Positions 53,285 through 62,485 are shown, counted from the stretch's first letter. The stretch: DNA of 64,000 bases from Bin87 sp963665395 (GCA_963665395.2 OY762251.1:4464001-4528000); one strand, 5' to 3'. Notes: generated by a model not told the origin, from the sequence alone. Numbers and translations are program-made.

Positions 53285-53487
53285 ACGGCTACAACCAGCG
53301 CCTCGAAGCGCTCTTCAGGAACGGGCAAACCATCTGCTTCGAGGGCCGCCACGTACTCTGCAATCGCCTCTCTTGCGTTGGCTATCGCCTGCTCTCGGGT
53401 TTCGCCTTGGCTGATGCATCCGGGCAAGCTCGGACATTCGGCGACCCAATATCCGTCATCGCCGGGATACAGAAAAACTTGCCGCAC
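53281..53487 (-). CDS. hicB: HicB antitoxin
   Basis: A 68-residue short HicB: YPGDDGYWVAECPSLPGCIS followed by GETREQAIANAREAIAEYV, the partial RNase H-like fold that inhibits HicA. It lies upstream of hicA with a four-base overlap (ATGA). No C-terminal DNA-binding domain is present, so autoregulation may need another factor. Confidence 0.9.
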   Translation of the reverse strand: MRQVFLYPGDDGYWVAECPSLPGCISQGETREQAIANAREAIAEYVAALEADGLPVPEERFEALVVAV

Positions 53488-53503
53488 CTTTGCGCCTCCT
53501 TGC

Positions 53504-54457
53504 TCAATCCTGTGGTATCAGCGGAACAACCTCCCGCGCGAACCGTTCCATGGCCTCCTGCTGCTGGTCGGCGCTGTCGGCGGGGAAGCTGAAGATGAAG
53601 TGCGTCACGCCCAGGTCCTGGTACTGGCGCAGGTCGGCGGCGATTTGCTCCGGGCGGCCGGAGACCATGCGGCGGTTGGCGTCCGGTTCGTCCTGGAACA
53701 CGCAGTCGGTGCTGAACACCAGGTCCACCGCGTCCTCGGCGCGGCCGGCCCGGGCGCTGATGCGGCGCAGGCGGGCGATTTTCTCCGCCAGTTCCTCCGG
53801 TTCCAGGATGGCCGGCGGGCGCAGGCCGATGGGCATCCAGCCGTCGGCCAGGGTGGCGGCGCGGCGGATGGCCGGGTTGGTGTGGCCGCCAATCCAGATG
53901 GGCGGATGCGGCTGCTGCACCGGCTTGGGCAGGAAACCGGCCTCGCTGATGTCGTAGTGTTCGCCGTGAAACTCCGGGTTGTCCGACGTCCACAGCTCCT
54001 TGAAAATCTGGATGTACTCGTCGGTGACCTTGCCCCGCTGGGCGTAGGTGTCCAGTCCCAGGGCCTGGAACTCCTCTTCCATCCAGCCCACGCCGGCGCC
54101 CAGGATGAGCCGGCCGCCGCTGAGCACGTCCAGCGTCGCCAGTATCTTGGCGGTCAGCACCGGGTTGCGGTAGGGCAGGATGAGCACGTGGGTGCCCAGC
54201 TTGACCCGGGTGGTGCAGCCGGCCAGGAAATTCAGCGCGGCCAGCGGCTCAAAGTAAGTGTTGTCCCGCTGGAAGGGCGCCACGCCGTCGGCGGCGTAGG
54301 GATAGAAGGATGACACCTCGTGGGGGATGATGATGTGGTCGCTAACCCAAACGTGGTCAAAGGAAAGGTCTTCGGCCCGCTGCGCCAGGTTCCGCAGGTT
54401 GTCGGGCGAGGCCATCGCCCCCCGGCTGGGCAGCGAGCATCCAAAAGTAACCGGCAT
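53504..54457 (-). CDS. LLM-class F420-dependent oxidoreductase
   Basis: A 317-residue luciferase-like TIM barrel of the F420-dependent type: MPVTFGCSLPSRGAMASPDN, FDHVWVSDHIIIPHE, TRVKLGTHVLILPYRNPVLT, LSGGRLILGAGVGWMEEEFQ, PIWIGGHTNPAIRRAA and DGWMPIG. It would transfer hydride to or from F420; substrate unknown. ATG at 54457 has GGAGG seven bases upstream and is preferred over an upstream TTG. Distinct from the larger LLM protein at 28.9 kb. Confidence 0.9.
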   Translation of the reverse strand: MPVTFGCSLPSRGAMASPDNLRNLAQRAEDLSFDHVWVSDHIIIPHEVSSFYPYAADGVAPFQRDNTYFEPLAALNFLAGCTTRVKLGTHVLILPYRNPVLTAKILATLDVLSGGRLILGAGVGWMEEEFQALGLDTYAQRGKVTDEYIQIFKELWTSDNPEFHGEHYDISEAGFLPKPVQQPHPPIWIGGHTNPAIRRAATLADGWMPIGLRPPAILEPEELAEKIARLRRISARAGRAEDAVDLVFSTDCVFQDEPDANRRMVSGRPEQIAADLRQYQDLGVTHFIFSFPADSADQQQEAMERFAREVVPLIPQD

Positions 54458-54538
54458 TGGTTTGCCTCCATCGTTAATGTCGGATGCTATACTACCACCG
54501 TAAATGCTGCCAAACGCGGCGACTGTTGAGGAAACACG

Positions 54539-54991
54539 ATGCCCCCCCGAACTCGACGCGAGTCTGCTTCCCGCCGGGACGCGCGCATCCGCAAGCACCT
54601 GCCGAAGGCCCGTGAATATTGGTCAAAATGGCCGGCCTACTTGGCCGAAGATGACCTGTGTCAGGCCGGCGAAAAGGGCTGGGGGGCGGTCGCTCAACTG
54701 GCCAAAGCCGTGGCTTCGCACCGGGGCTGGTTTCACTCCAGCCATGAGGCGGTACGCGCCGCAGTACGCCAGATTGCTGACGAGTCGTCGGAGGAGCCGG
54801 AGATTCGCCGGGCCCTGCTGCAAGCGGAGTCACTGCACGGAAATTTTTACGAAATAGACTTGGACCGAAGAGGCACTGAACTCGCCCTTGAAGACGCAGG
54901 ATTTCTGATCAAGGTACTATGGACACAGTTGCCCGACGAATATACCTCCGGCGTCTCGTTCGACGATTGGGTTGGAGACGGCAGGGAGTGA
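54539..54991 (+). CDS. PaREP1/HEPN-like helical protein
   Basis: A 150-residue all-helical protein. HLPKAREYWSKWPAYLAEDD, then LCQAGEKGWGAVAQLAKAVA, then HEAVRAAVRQIADES match the PaREP1-type HEPN-like pattern (A-x-EK-x-WgA, later H). HEPN-like proteins often bind or cleave RNA, but the R-x4-6-H motif of active HEPN nucleases is not evident. TATACT at about 54487. Four bases upstream of mnmA, perhaps cotranscribed. Confidence 0.6.
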   Translation: MPPRTRRESASRRDARIRKHLPKAREYWSKWPAYLAEDDLCQAGEKGWGAVAQLAKAVASHRGWFHSSHEAVRAAVRQIADESSEEPEIRRALLQAESLHGNFYEIDLDRRGTELALEDAGFLIKVLWTQLPDEYTSGVSFDDWVGDGRE

Positions 54992-54994
54992 TTC

Positions 54995-56137
54995 ATGAAC
55001 TCCGCTACCGCTACTTCTGCTCCCAACCGCGTCGTCGTCGCCATGAGCGGCGGCGTGGACTCCTCCGTGGCGGCCCTGCTGCTCCACCGCCAGGGTTACG
55101 ACGTCATCGGCGTGACCATGAAACTGTACGACATCGACCAGGCCGACCTGCCCGAGTATTACCGGGGCTGCTGCACCCTGGACGACGTGGAGGACGCCCG
55201 CGCCGTCTGCCGCATCCTCGGCGTTCCCCACTACGTGCTCAACGTGCAGCGCGAGTTTCGCAGTTTTGTCATCGACTACTTCCGCAGCGAGTACGAAAAC
55301 GGGCGCACGCCTCACCCTTGCATCGCCTGCAACGACAAGATCAAGTTCAGTTTCCTGGCCCAACGCGCTCGTATGCTCCAGGCCAGCCACGTGGCCACCG
55401 GCCACTACGCCCGCATCGAGCCGGATGATTGCGGAGCCTGGGCCTTGCGTCGCGGCGTGGATGCCGAGAAGGACCAGTCCTACGTGCTTTTTGGGATGCG
55501 GCAGGAACAGTTGGCCGCTACTCTAATGCCCGTGGGCCACTACCCCAAGTCGCAGATCCGCGACCTGGCCGCCGACGCCGGCTTTCCCAACGCCGACAAG
55601 CCCGACAGCCAGGACATCTGCTTTATCCCCACCGGGGATTACCGCGAGTTCCTGCGCCAGCGCACCGACGAGCGACCGGGCGACATCGTGGATGACGCCG
55701 GCAACGTGCTGGGGCAGCACGAGGGCATCCAGTATTTTACCGTCGGCCAGCGTCGTGGCCTGGGACTGTCCGGCGGCCCGCCCCGGTTCGTCATCCGGCT
55801 GGAACCTGACGCGCGCCGGGTGGTGGTCGGCTCGGAGGACAACCTGTACCGGAGCACGCTGTACGCCGACCCGGTGTCGTGGGTGTCGGGAGAGCCACCC
55901 GATGGTCCTACGGAAGCAACAGTCAAGATCCGCTACAAGTTCGCCGAGGCTCGCGCTACCGTGACCGCCATTGGGTCGGGCGCCCTGGTGAGATTCCGCG
56001 AGCCGCAGCGTGCCATCACGCCGGGCCAGGCCGCCGTGTTCTACCGGGGCGATACCGTTCTCGGCGGCGGCGCCATCGCCGGCCACCAACCGGACATATC
56101 TACCACCTCGGCTTTTGCAGAAACGGTCAATGCCTGA
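54995..56137 (+). CDS. mnmA: tRNA 2-thiouridine(34) synthase MnmA
   Basis: A 380-residue enzyme that thiolates U34 of tRNA-Lys, Glu and Gln. ATP-pyrophosphatase motif AMSGGVDSSVAALLL (16-30), GCCTLDDVEDARAVC, catalytic C109 in HPCIACNDKIKF, second catalytic Cys in SQDICFIPTGDY, and a C-terminal beta-barrel ending AVFYRGDTVLGGGAI. Complete. The stop overlaps the start of rnhB by eight bases, so the genes mnmA-rnhB-yraN are translationally linked. Confidence 0.97.
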   Translation: MNSATATSAPNRVVVAMSGGVDSSVAALLLHRQGYDVIGVTMKLYDIDQADLPEYYRGCCTLDDVEDARAVCRILGVPHYVLNVQREFRSFVIDYFRSEYENGRTPHPCIACNDKIKFSFLAQRARMLQASHVATGHYARIEPDDCGAWALRRGVDAEKDQSYVLFGMRQEQLAATLMPVGHYPKSQIRDLAADAGFPNADKPDSQDICFIPTGDYREFLRQRTDERPGDIVDDAGNVLGQHEGIQYFTVGQRRGLGLSGGPPRFVIRLEPDARRVVVGSEDNLYRSTLYADPVSWVSGEPPDGPTEATVKIRYKFAEARATVTAIGSGALVRFREPQRAITPGQAAVFYRGDTVLGGGAIAGHQPDISTTSAFAETVNA

Positions 56138-56771
56138 TCTGTCGCTGGAAACGGAGTTCCGCGCCTCTGGACATCGTCTGATTGCCGGCGTGGACGAAGC
56201 GGGCCGCGGCCCGCTGGCCGGCCCGGTTGCCGCCGCCGCGGTCATCCTGCCGCCCGACCTGTCCGGCAGTGAACCATGGCTCGCCCTGATTGACGACAGC
56301 AAGCGGCTGGCCGAACGGCGGCGAGCGGAAGCGGCGGAAATAATACGCGCCAACGCTCTAGCCTGGTCGGTAAAGCAGGTCACTCCCCGAGAAATCGACC
56401 GCATCGGCATTGGTCGGGCTGTGCTTAAGGCAATGTTGGCGGCGGTGTCGGAATTGCGTCCGGCCGCCGACGCTCTGCTGCTGGACTGGGTTCCCATCAA
56501 ACGCTGTCCCTTGCCCTATCAGGCCGTGGTCAAGGGAGACGGCAAGTCATTGTCCATTGCCGCCGCCAGCATCCTGGCCAAGGTGGCGCGGGATGAGCAA
56601 ATGCGGCGGGCCGACCGGCGCTATCCCGGCTACGGTTTTGCCCAGCACAAGGGCTACGCCACTGCGCGGCACCTCCGTTGCCTGTCCGAACTCGGCCCAA
56701 CCCCAATACACCGCTACTCTTTCAGCCCGTTGCGACAGGCGGCGCTTTTATCAGATGCCAACGCCGGATAA
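56130..56771 (+). CDS. rnhB: Ribonuclease HII
   Basis: A 213-residue RNase H2 that removes RNA primers and misinserted ribonucleotides. Catalytic acidic set: Asp-Glu in IAGVDEAGRGPLAGPV, Asp in LLLDWVPIKR, plus KGDGKSLSIAAASILAKVARD and the final QHKGYAT region. The ATG at 56130 lies within the end of mnmA. The 3' end overlaps yraN by 17 bases. Confidence 0.95.
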   Translation: MPDLSLETEFRASGHRLIAGVDEAGRGPLAGPVAAAAVILPPDLSGSEPWLALIDDSKRLAERRRAEAAEIIRANALAWSVKQVTPREIDRIGIGRAVLKAMLAAVSELRPAADALLLDWVPIKRCPLPYQAVVKGDGKSLSIAAASILAKVARDEQMRRADRRYPGYGFAQHKGYATARHLRCLSELGPTPIHRYSFSPLRQAALLSDANAG

Positions 56772-57159
56772 CTTGCCCGGTTCCGGCCCGCCGTCGCCGC
56801 AACAGGTTGGGAACATTGGCGAGCGGTTGGCCCGAAGTCGCCTGGAGGCCAAAGGCTACCGCATCGTGGCGACCAACTATCGCTGCCAGTGGGGTGAGGT
56901 TGACCTGGTTGCCCGCCACGGCCCGGTCTGGGTGTTCGTGGAGGTTCGCACCCGCCGCGGCGACGCCTACGGCGCTCCCGAAGAGTCGCTAACCCCCGAC
57001 AAAGCCCGGCGCCTCACGCTGACGGCGCAGAGCTTTCTATCCGAGCGCGCTGACCCGCGCGCCGAACCCGAATGGCGCATTGACCTGGTGGCCATCCGCC
57101 TGGGGCCGGGCCGGCGCGTCCTGGACATCCGCCACCTGGAAAACGTCGTCGCCGAATAG
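56755..57159 (+). CDS. yraN: YraN/UPF0102-family endonuclease-like protein
   Basis: A 134-residue UPF0102 protein with a Holliday-junction-resolvase-like fold: GNIGERLARSRLEAKGYRIV, NYRCQWGEVDLVARHGPVWV, VEVRTRRGDAYGAPEESLTP and PEWRIDLVAIRL. The G-E-x-D...E-V-R pattern is the nuclease site. ATG at 56755 lies inside rnhB, a common rnhB-yraN arrangement in bacteria. Confidence 0.93.
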   Translation: MPTPDNLPGSGPPSPQQVGNIGERLARSRLEAKGYRIVATNYRCQWGEVDLVARHGPVWVFVEVRTRRGDAYGAPEESLTPDKARRLTLTAQSFLSERADPRAEPEWRIDLVAIRLGPGRRVLDIRHLENVVAE

Positions 57160-57224
57160 CCGCTCGCCGGCGCTATAATTCAGCCTGCCGTCACCGCGTG
57201 AATCGCCTCATCGTGAGGCTCGCC

Positions 57225-57950
57225 ATGACCACCAAACCACCAAAAACCCGGCTGCCCGGTCCCTACTCTCATCTGACGGAACTGCCCACCCCGCCCAAAC
57301 GTCCTGACGCCATGAAGCAAAGGCCGCACATCGCTAAAGCCGACCAGATTTTGCGCAGCCACCACCGCAACCGTCCCGACGTTCTGGTGTCGGGAGAGGG
57401 TTATCTTTGCCAGCAGGCCGGAGAAGCGCGACGGTCGCCCCGGCCTGATTGCATCGTTTCCTTCGGTTTGTCCATTCCGCCCCAGGTGATTGAGGAGGTA
57501 GCCAACGGTTACGTCATCAGCGAAATCGGCAAACCGCCGGAGTTCGTGCTGGAGGCGGCTTCGGAAAGCACTGCCATGCAGGATTACACGGTGAAGCGGG
57601 AAATCTACGCCGGGTTCAAGGTGATGGAATACTGGCGGTTCGACTACATCGGCGGCCGTCTCTACGACGCGCCCCTGGCCGGCGACCGGTTGGTGAACGG
57701 CAGGTACGAACCCATACCGGTTGTGGAAGGGGCCGACGGCATCATCCGTGGCTACAGCGCGGAGTTGAGGCTGGAATTGCACGGGCGCTTCGGACAACTG
57801 CGTTTCTGGGACCCGGCGACGGGAGAATATCTGCCGGATTTGATTGAAGCCCTGGAAGCGTTGGCCCGTGTCGCAGCCGAGCGCGATCAAGCACGGGCGC
57901 GCATACACGAGTTGGAAGCGGAATTGCAACGCCTCCAGTCAGAAAATTAG
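57225..57950 (+). CDS. Uma2-family (DUF820) endonuclease-like protein
   Basis: A 241-residue Uma2 protein. PD-(D/E)XK core: RSPRPDCIVSFGLS (Asp), PPEFVLEAASES (Glu; the following x-K/V is Ala) and YTVKREIYAGFKVMEYWRFD; then LVNGRYEPIPV. The C-terminus is a short coiled coil (RARIHELEAELQRLQSE). ATG at 57225 has GAGG upstream; TATAAT is at 57174-57179. Second of three Uma2 genes in the window. Confidence 0.85.
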   Translation: MTTKPPKTRLPGPYSHLTELPTPPKRPDAMKQRPHIAKADQILRSHHRNRPDVLVSGEGYLCQQAGEARRSPRPDCIVSFGLSIPPQVIEEVANGYVISEIGKPPEFVLEAASESTAMQDYTVKREIYAGFKVMEYWRFDYIGGRLYDAPLAGDRLVNGRYEPIPVVEGADGIIRGYSAELRLELHGRFGQLRFWDPATGEYLPDLIEALEALARVAAERDQARARIHELEAELQRLQSEN

Positions 57951-58050
57951 CCCGGCCCGATGCGGCGGTTGACTGTGCCACCGCCTGATACTAGACTAAT
58001 TGCCGCTTGGCCCGCCGGCCATTGCTATCCCTCCTGCGGGCGGTTTTGCT

Positions 58051-58581
58051 ATGGCTATAAATCTCGCCGAACACATACGGAACATCCCCGACTTCCCCAT
58101 TCACGGGATCCAGTTCAAGGACATCACCTCGCTGCTGCTGGCCCCCGACGTCTTCAACAAGACCATTGATCGCATGGTGGAGTTGGCGGCGCCGGCCAAC
58201 GCAGATTGCCTGGCCGCGGTAGACTCTCGCGGGTTTATCTTCGCCGCTCCCATGGCCATCAAGATGGGCGTGCCGATGGTGTTGTTGCGCAAGGCCGGCA
58301 AGCTGCCCGGAGCCACCTTGTCTTACGAATACACCCTGGAATACGGCCAGGCTTCGTTGGAAGTCCACGCGGAAGACGTGCCGCCGGGAACCCGTGTCCT
58401 CATCATCGACGACCTGATCGCTACGGGCGGCAGCCTGGAAGCGTCGGCCAAGCTCATTGAAAAGGCCGGCGGAATCACCGCCGGCATCGGCGTGGTAATT
58501 GAACTCATCGGTCTTGGCGGTCGGGAGGCTCTGGCCGGCTACGACCTCTTCTCTCTGGTCACTTTTGAAGTGGATGAATAG
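58051..58581 (+). CDS. apt: Adenine phosphoribosyltransferase
   Basis: A 176-residue type I PRTase that salvages adenine to AMP. N-terminal INLAEHIRNIPDFPIHGIQFKDIT, VDSRGFIFAAPMAIKMG, RKAGKLPGATLSYEY and the PRPP motif VLIIDDLIATGGSLEAS (two adjacent Asp) are typical. ATG at 58051 is the first residue of the family alignment. Overall length normal. Confidence 0.95.
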   Translation: MAINLAEHIRNIPDFPIHGIQFKDITSLLLAPDVFNKTIDRMVELAAPANADCLAAVDSRGFIFAAPMAIKMGVPMVLLRKAGKLPGATLSYEYTLEYGQASLEVHAEDVPPGTRVLIIDDLIATGGSLEASAKLIEKAGGITAGIGVVIELIGLGGREALAGYDLFSLVTFEVDE

Positions 58582-58622
58582 CCCCCGGCGACATCCACAG
58601 CGCACTCAGGAGGATTTCCCCA

Positions 58623-59495
58623 ATGGCAGACAAAGCAACCATCGGCAACGTTGAAGTTACCGCCGTCATCGACATGGTTCCGCCGCCGCGCGAGCCATCG
58701 GCGATGTTCCCCGACGTTCCCGCCGACGCCTGGGCGGCCTATCAGGACACCCTGGAAGACGGCCAGCTCCAGCTTTACTACGGCGTCTTCCTCCTCAAGA
58801 CCTCGGAACACGTCATCCTGGTGGACACCGGCATGGGACCCGGCCCGCACCCCGACCGGGGCAACCGCACCGGCAACCTCTACGAGGAGTTGCGGCCTCA
58901 CCTGGAGTCCAACGTCGGCGTCAACAACACCAACGTCGGGCCCAGCGACTCGGTCAACTACATCATCCACACCCACCTGCACGGCGACCACGTGGGCTGG
59001 AACCTGCGTTACTCCGGCGGGATGCCGGCGCCCAACTTCCGCCGCGCCCGCTACGTCATGTCCCGCCCCGACTACGACTACTTCACGTCGGACGAGGGAC
59101 GCCAGATGTACCCGTACATCGACCGGCAGGTCATGCCCCTGCGCCGCCTGCGCCTCCAGCAGATTTTGGAGGAGCCGGAACACACCATCAGCGACGAAAT
59201 CTCCATCGCCCCGGCTCCCGGCCACACCCCGGGCCACCAGGTGGTGCTGATCAACTCCAACGGCCAGCGCGGCGTGGTCATGGGCGACGTGCTGCACACC
59301 ATCGCCCAGGTGAGCGAGCCAGGCTGGTGCGCCGGCGTTGATACCGACAAGGAACAGTCCTCCGCTTCCCGGGCGCGTTTGCTGGACGCCGCGGAGGAGG
59401 GCGACTGGACCATCTGCGCCGGCCACTTCCCGCCGGGCAAGCAGATTGGCAAGATCGCCCGGGTGGACGGCAAGCGGGTCTGGCAGCCGCTATAG
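58623..59495 (+). CDS. MBL-fold metallohydrolase
   Basis: A 290-residue metallo-beta-lactamase-fold hydrolase. Zinc motif THLHGDHVGWN (H118, H120, D122, H123), earlier VILVDTGMGPGP, later PAPGHTPGHQVV (third His) and the final CAGHFPPG (last His). Resembles quorum-quenching lactonase or methyl-parathion hydrolase-like enzymes; substrate unknown. AGGAGG lies nine bases before the ATG. Confidence 0.93.
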   Translation: MADKATIGNVEVTAVIDMVPPPREPSAMFPDVPADAWAAYQDTLEDGQLQLYYGVFLLKTSEHVILVDTGMGPGPHPDRGNRTGNLYEELRPHLESNVGVNNTNVGPSDSVNYIIHTHLHGDHVGWNLRYSGGMPAPNFRRARYVMSRPDYDYFTSDEGRQMYPYIDRQVMPLRRLRLQQILEEPEHTISDEISIAPAPGHTPGHQVVLINSNGQRGVVMGDVLHTIAQVSEPGWCAGVDTDKEQSSASRARLLDAAEEGDWTICAGHFPPGKQIGKIARVDGKRVWQPL

Positions 59496-59513
59496 CGCTG
59501 CATTTGCTTTGTC

Positions 59514-59541
59514 GTAGGGGCGAATGATTATTCGCCCCTAC
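59514..59541. repeat. 28-bp palindrome
   Basis: Dyad with arms GTAGGGGCGAA and an ATGATTAT centre, identical to the 9.4-kb copy, 19 bases after the MBL-hydrolase stop. Confidence 0.88.
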
Positions 59542-59591
59542 TTCCCGCGCCGAAACTCAATCGGAGCCGCGTTAGCGCCCGGAGCAACCCG

Positions 59592-60407
59592 ATGACCGCG
59601 CCCCAAATCGTCCGGGCCCAAACTACCCGGCCGCCCGAACCCGACGACGGCGTTTATTACCCCATGGCCGGCGACGTATTGCCACCAGAGGGAATGATCC
59701 ACTTCGTGCCACAATCCTATATGCAGTCGGCCCTGGAGATTTGGCTGGAAGATGACGAAACGCTGGTTGCCAGCCAGATGTTCATCTACTATGAGCCGGG
59801 CAACCCACGGGCCTTCGTCGCCCCGGACGTGTACGTCATACCCAACGTGGGCAATGACCTGCGCCGTTCTTACTTCCTGTGGTTGGAGCATGAGGTTCCG
59901 GCGTTCGCCATGGAAGTCACGTCGCCGAGCACCCACCGCAGAGACCGGGATTTCAAGCGCGACCTGTACGAAGGCTGGGGCGTGCTGGAGTACTGGCAAT
60001 ACGATCCCTACGGGATTTACCTGACGCCCTTGCTGCAAGGCCACCGACTGGTGGACGGCCGCTACCAGCCCATCCCGGTTGAGGTTGCCCCGGATGGCAG
60101 TATGTGCATCGGTTACAGCGAATTTCTGAAACTGGAACTGCGCGCCCGCCGGGATTGGTTCCGCTTCCTAGACCCGGTCACCGGAGAAATCATCCGCAAC
60201 CGGCTGGAAATGGAGCGGGAATACCGGGTGTCGGAGCGAGCTCGTTTCGCTGCCGAGCGCGAGCGTTTTGCTGCCGAGCAGGCCTATTATACTGCGGAGC
60301 GTGGGCGTTTCGCCGCCGAGCTGGAGCGTGACCGGGAACGCGCCGCGCGGCAGGAGTTGGAAAACCTGCTGCGTCAGCACGGCATCGAGCCGCCGGCCTC
60401 GGAGTAG
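59592..60407 (+). CDS. Uma2-family (DUF820) endonuclease-like protein
   Basis: A 271-residue Uma2 protein with RAFVAPDVYVIPN (Asp), VPAFAMEVTSPSTHRRDRDF (E-V-T-S), KRDLYEGWGVLEYWQYDPYG and LVDGRYQPIPV. The C-terminal 65 residues are a charged coiled coil with RFAAER-type repeats. A 28-bp palindrome lies 50 bases upstream. Third Uma2 gene in the window, different in its N-terminal region from the other two. Confidence 0.87.
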   Translation: MTAPQIVRAQTTRPPEPDDGVYYPMAGDVLPPEGMIHFVPQSYMQSALEIWLEDDETLVASQMFIYYEPGNPRAFVAPDVYVIPNVGNDLRRSYFLWLEHEVPAFAMEVTSPSTHRRDRDFKRDLYEGWGVLEYWQYDPYGIYLTPLLQGHRLVDGRYQPIPVEVAPDGSMCIGYSEFLKLELRARRDWFRFLDPVTGEIIRNRLEMEREYRVSERARFAAERERFAAEQAYYTAERGRFAAELERDRERAARQELENLLRQHGIEPPASE

Positions 60408-60416
60408 CGTGGCGCC

Positions 60417-61142
60417 GTGACCCAACTCCGCAATCTATTCGAGCGCATCGAGGCGGGCAGCGGTCCTTCGCTGGGATTCGGGCCGTCGCAATCCGCCCGT
60501 CTGCCCGGCATGGCCCTGATCGCCCGCTGCTCCGGCGACCTCGACGCGGCCCTGGCCGCCGCTGGCGACTCCGCCGATGCTGTGGTCATCGCCTCACCCG
60601 GCATTACGCCCGACGCTCTGCCCGACGTGAGCGGGCGCATCTGGGGCGCCGGCGGCGCGCCTCTTGAGCCGGAAACCATCAGTCGCTGGCAGGCCGCCGG
60701 CGCGGACTTCACCGTTTCTCCGTTGGCCGGCGCCCTGGTGGACGCCATCAACTTCGCGGACCCGCAGCTGACCCACGGCGCGCGTATCCCCGACGACGTG
60801 GACGACCACCTTTGGCGCATCCTGGCCGGCGTCCCGTTGGATTTTCTGGTGCTGGACAAGCACGACATGACGGGACGTTGGACGCTGGCCGACCTGGGCC
60901 AGGCCGCCGATGCCGCCCGCCGTACCGATAAGTATCTTGTCGTCCGCGTTGGCCCGCAGCCCACCGCCAACGAACTGCTGGCCCTGCGTCAGGCCGGCGC
61001 GGTCGCCATCGTAGCCGAGGCCAACGACCTGGGCGCGGAGGGCATGGCCGCGCTGAAAGCCGACCTGATGGCACTGCCCCGCGCACAACCGGCATCCCGC
61101 CGCCGGGTTCAGCCGGGAAACCTGGAAAATCCTGCTACGTGA
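60417..61142 (+). CDS. Hypothetical protein upstream of an S2P protease
   Basis: A 241-residue protein with a GTG start. Alternating motifs DAVVIASPGITPDAL, AAGADFTVSPLAGALVDAI, FLVLDKHDMTGRWTLADLG, KYLVVRVGPQPTANELLALR and AGAVAIVAEANDLG suggest a TIM-barrel-like or nitrilase-independent alpha/beta fold. I do not recognise a family. The stop overlaps the start of the site-2 protease gene by four bases (GTGA), which suggests joint function. Confidence 0.7.
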   Translation: MTQLRNLFERIEAGSGPSLGFGPSQSARLPGMALIARCSGDLDAALAAAGDSADAVVIASPGITPDALPDVSGRIWGAGGAPLEPETISRWQAAGADFTVSPLAGALVDAINFADPQLTHGARIPDDVDDHLWRILAGVPLDFLVLDKHDMTGRWTLADLGQAADAARRTDKYLVVRVGPQPTANELLALRQAGAVAIVAEANDLGAEGMAALKADLMALPRAQPASRRRVQPGNLENPAT

Positions 61143-61840
61143 TACTCCAGAGCCTCGACCTGCTCCGGGACAATCCGGTCTCCTTCATCCTGGTCATCGG
61201 GATCGGGCTGCTGGGATTGGTCATCGGATTCACCGTCCACGAGTTCAGCCACGCCCTGACCTCCCACATGGAGGGCGACGACACGGCCCGACGCATGGGG
61301 CGGTTGACCTTCAACCCGATCAAGCACATTGACCTGCTTGGTTTCCTGCTGCTGCTGGTGATTGGGTTTGGCTGGGCCAAGCCGGTGCAGGTGGATCCGT
61401 ACAACCTGCGGCACGGACGCCTGGGGATGTCGTGGGTGGCCTTCGCCGGCCCCTTGTCCAACTTCGTGCTGGCGTTTCTGCTGGGCCTGGTATTCCGATT
61501 TGACCTGCTTCCCGTGGTGACCAGCACAGCGCTCATATCGGGGATCGCCGAGGTCGTGGGTTTCGCCGCCTTTCTCGCCATCTTCTTCAATCTCATTTTG
61601 GGAATCTTCAACTTGATACCCCTGCCCCCGCTGGACGGCAGCAAAGTCCTGGGTGGCCTGCTTCCCCGGTCGCTGTACGAACCGTACCTGCAATTTGAAC
61701 GCTACGGCTGGATACCCCTGATTGGGCTGATTGGGGTCAACCTGGCGCTGAGCTACGCCTTCGGCATTAACTTGCTCGGCCAGATACTGCTACCGCCGGC
61801 GCTGTTCATGTTTCGGATGGCCACGGGCCTTCCTCTGTAA
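61139..61840 (+). CDS. Site-2 protease family membrane metalloprotease (M50)
   Basis: A 233-residue intramembrane zinc protease of the short S2P type. Active-site HEFSH (H34, E35, H38) in the first helix and the C-terminal ligand in NLIPLPPLDG (D166), with about five hydrophobic segments (e.g. GFLLLLVIGFGWA, LSNFVLAFLLGLVF). No PDZ domain. GTG start overlapping the preceding stop. Family members cleave membrane-anchored regulators; no obvious substrate here. Confidence 0.92.
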   Translation: MILQSLDLLRDNPVSFILVIGIGLLGLVIGFTVHEFSHALTSHMEGDDTARRMGRLTFNPIKHIDLLGFLLLLVIGFGWAKPVQVDPYNLRHGRLGMSWVAFAGPLSNFVLAFLLGLVFRFDLLPVVTSTALISGIAEVVGFAAFLAIFFNLILGIFNLIPLPPLDGSKVLGGLLPRSLYEPYLQFERYGWIPLIGLIGVNLALSYAFGINLLGQILLPPALFMFRMATGLPL

Positions 61841-61844
61841 AACG

Positions 61845-61872
61845 GTAGGGGCGAATGATTATTCGCCCCTAC
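61845..61872. repeat. 28-bp palindrome
   Basis: Dyad with arms GTAGGGGCGAA and an ATGATTAT centre, directly after the S2P stop and between two convergent genes, a position suited to a bidirectional stem. Confidence 0.88.
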
Positions 61873-61897
61873 GGAAACTTGCCATGTGCGGCCGGCG

Positions 61898-62485
61898 TTA
61901 CGGGCGCAGCGGGATGGGCCGGTTTTCCTGGTTCTCCGCAATCTGGTCGGTGTCCCACAGTTTGGCGAAGTTGTAGGCCCGGGGGCAGTGGCCGTAGGCT
62001 TCCTCAACGTTGATGATGATGCCTTGCAGGTGCTTGGAGTTGTCGTCGGTCCAGTAGAGTTCCAGCTCCACCTTCTGCCGCTCCAATTCCTCTTTGCTCA
62101 CGATGGTGACGGTGCCGTTGACCCGCACCGTGTCATTGACGCCGGGGATCATGAACAGCAGGCCCACGTGGGGGTTGGAGTCCATGTTCTGGTAGGACTG
62201 GAACAAGCGGTTGCCGGCCACGTCGGGCAGGAGCAGCCGCGAGTTGTCAATCACCTTGACGAAGCCCGGCTTGCCGCCCTTGGGCGAGGCATCGCAGTTC
62301 CCTTCCGGATCTGAGGACGCCATTACCACGAAAGGGGAGGCCTGGATGAACTTCTGCACGAACTCGGACATCTCGGTCTTGACCTTGACTTTGGCCCGCA
62401 CGCTCATCTCCCCGAACTCGTCGTTGAAGCGGCTCGGCTGCTGCTCGATGGTGCAAAGGTCATCAACGGTCGCGGTGGTAGTCAT
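61898..62485 (-). CDS. Pyridoxamine 5'-phosphate oxidase-family protein
   Basis: A 195-residue split-barrel flavoprotein of the PNPOx-like (MSMEG_1061-type) family: FIQASPFVVMASSDPEGNCD, SPKGGKPGFVKVIDNSRLLL, DVAGNRLFQSYQNMDSNPHV, GLLFMIPG, DTVRVNGTVTI and HCPRAYNFAKLWD. The HCPRA motif marks this subgroup. FMN- or F420-dependent reductase activity is likely, substrate unknown. ATG at 62485 has GGGAGGG eight bases upstream; earlier in-frame ATGs are rejected. Confidence 0.85.
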   Translation of the reverse strand: MTTTATVDDLCTIEQQPSRFNDEFGEMSVRAKVKVKTEMSEFVQKFIQASPFVVMASSDPEGNCDASPKGGKPGFVKVIDNSRLLLPDVAGNRLFQSYQNMDSNPHVGLLFMIPGVNDTVRVNGTVTIVSKEELERQKVELELYWTDDNSKHLQGIIINVEEAYGHCPRAYNFAKLWDTDQIAENQENRPIPLRP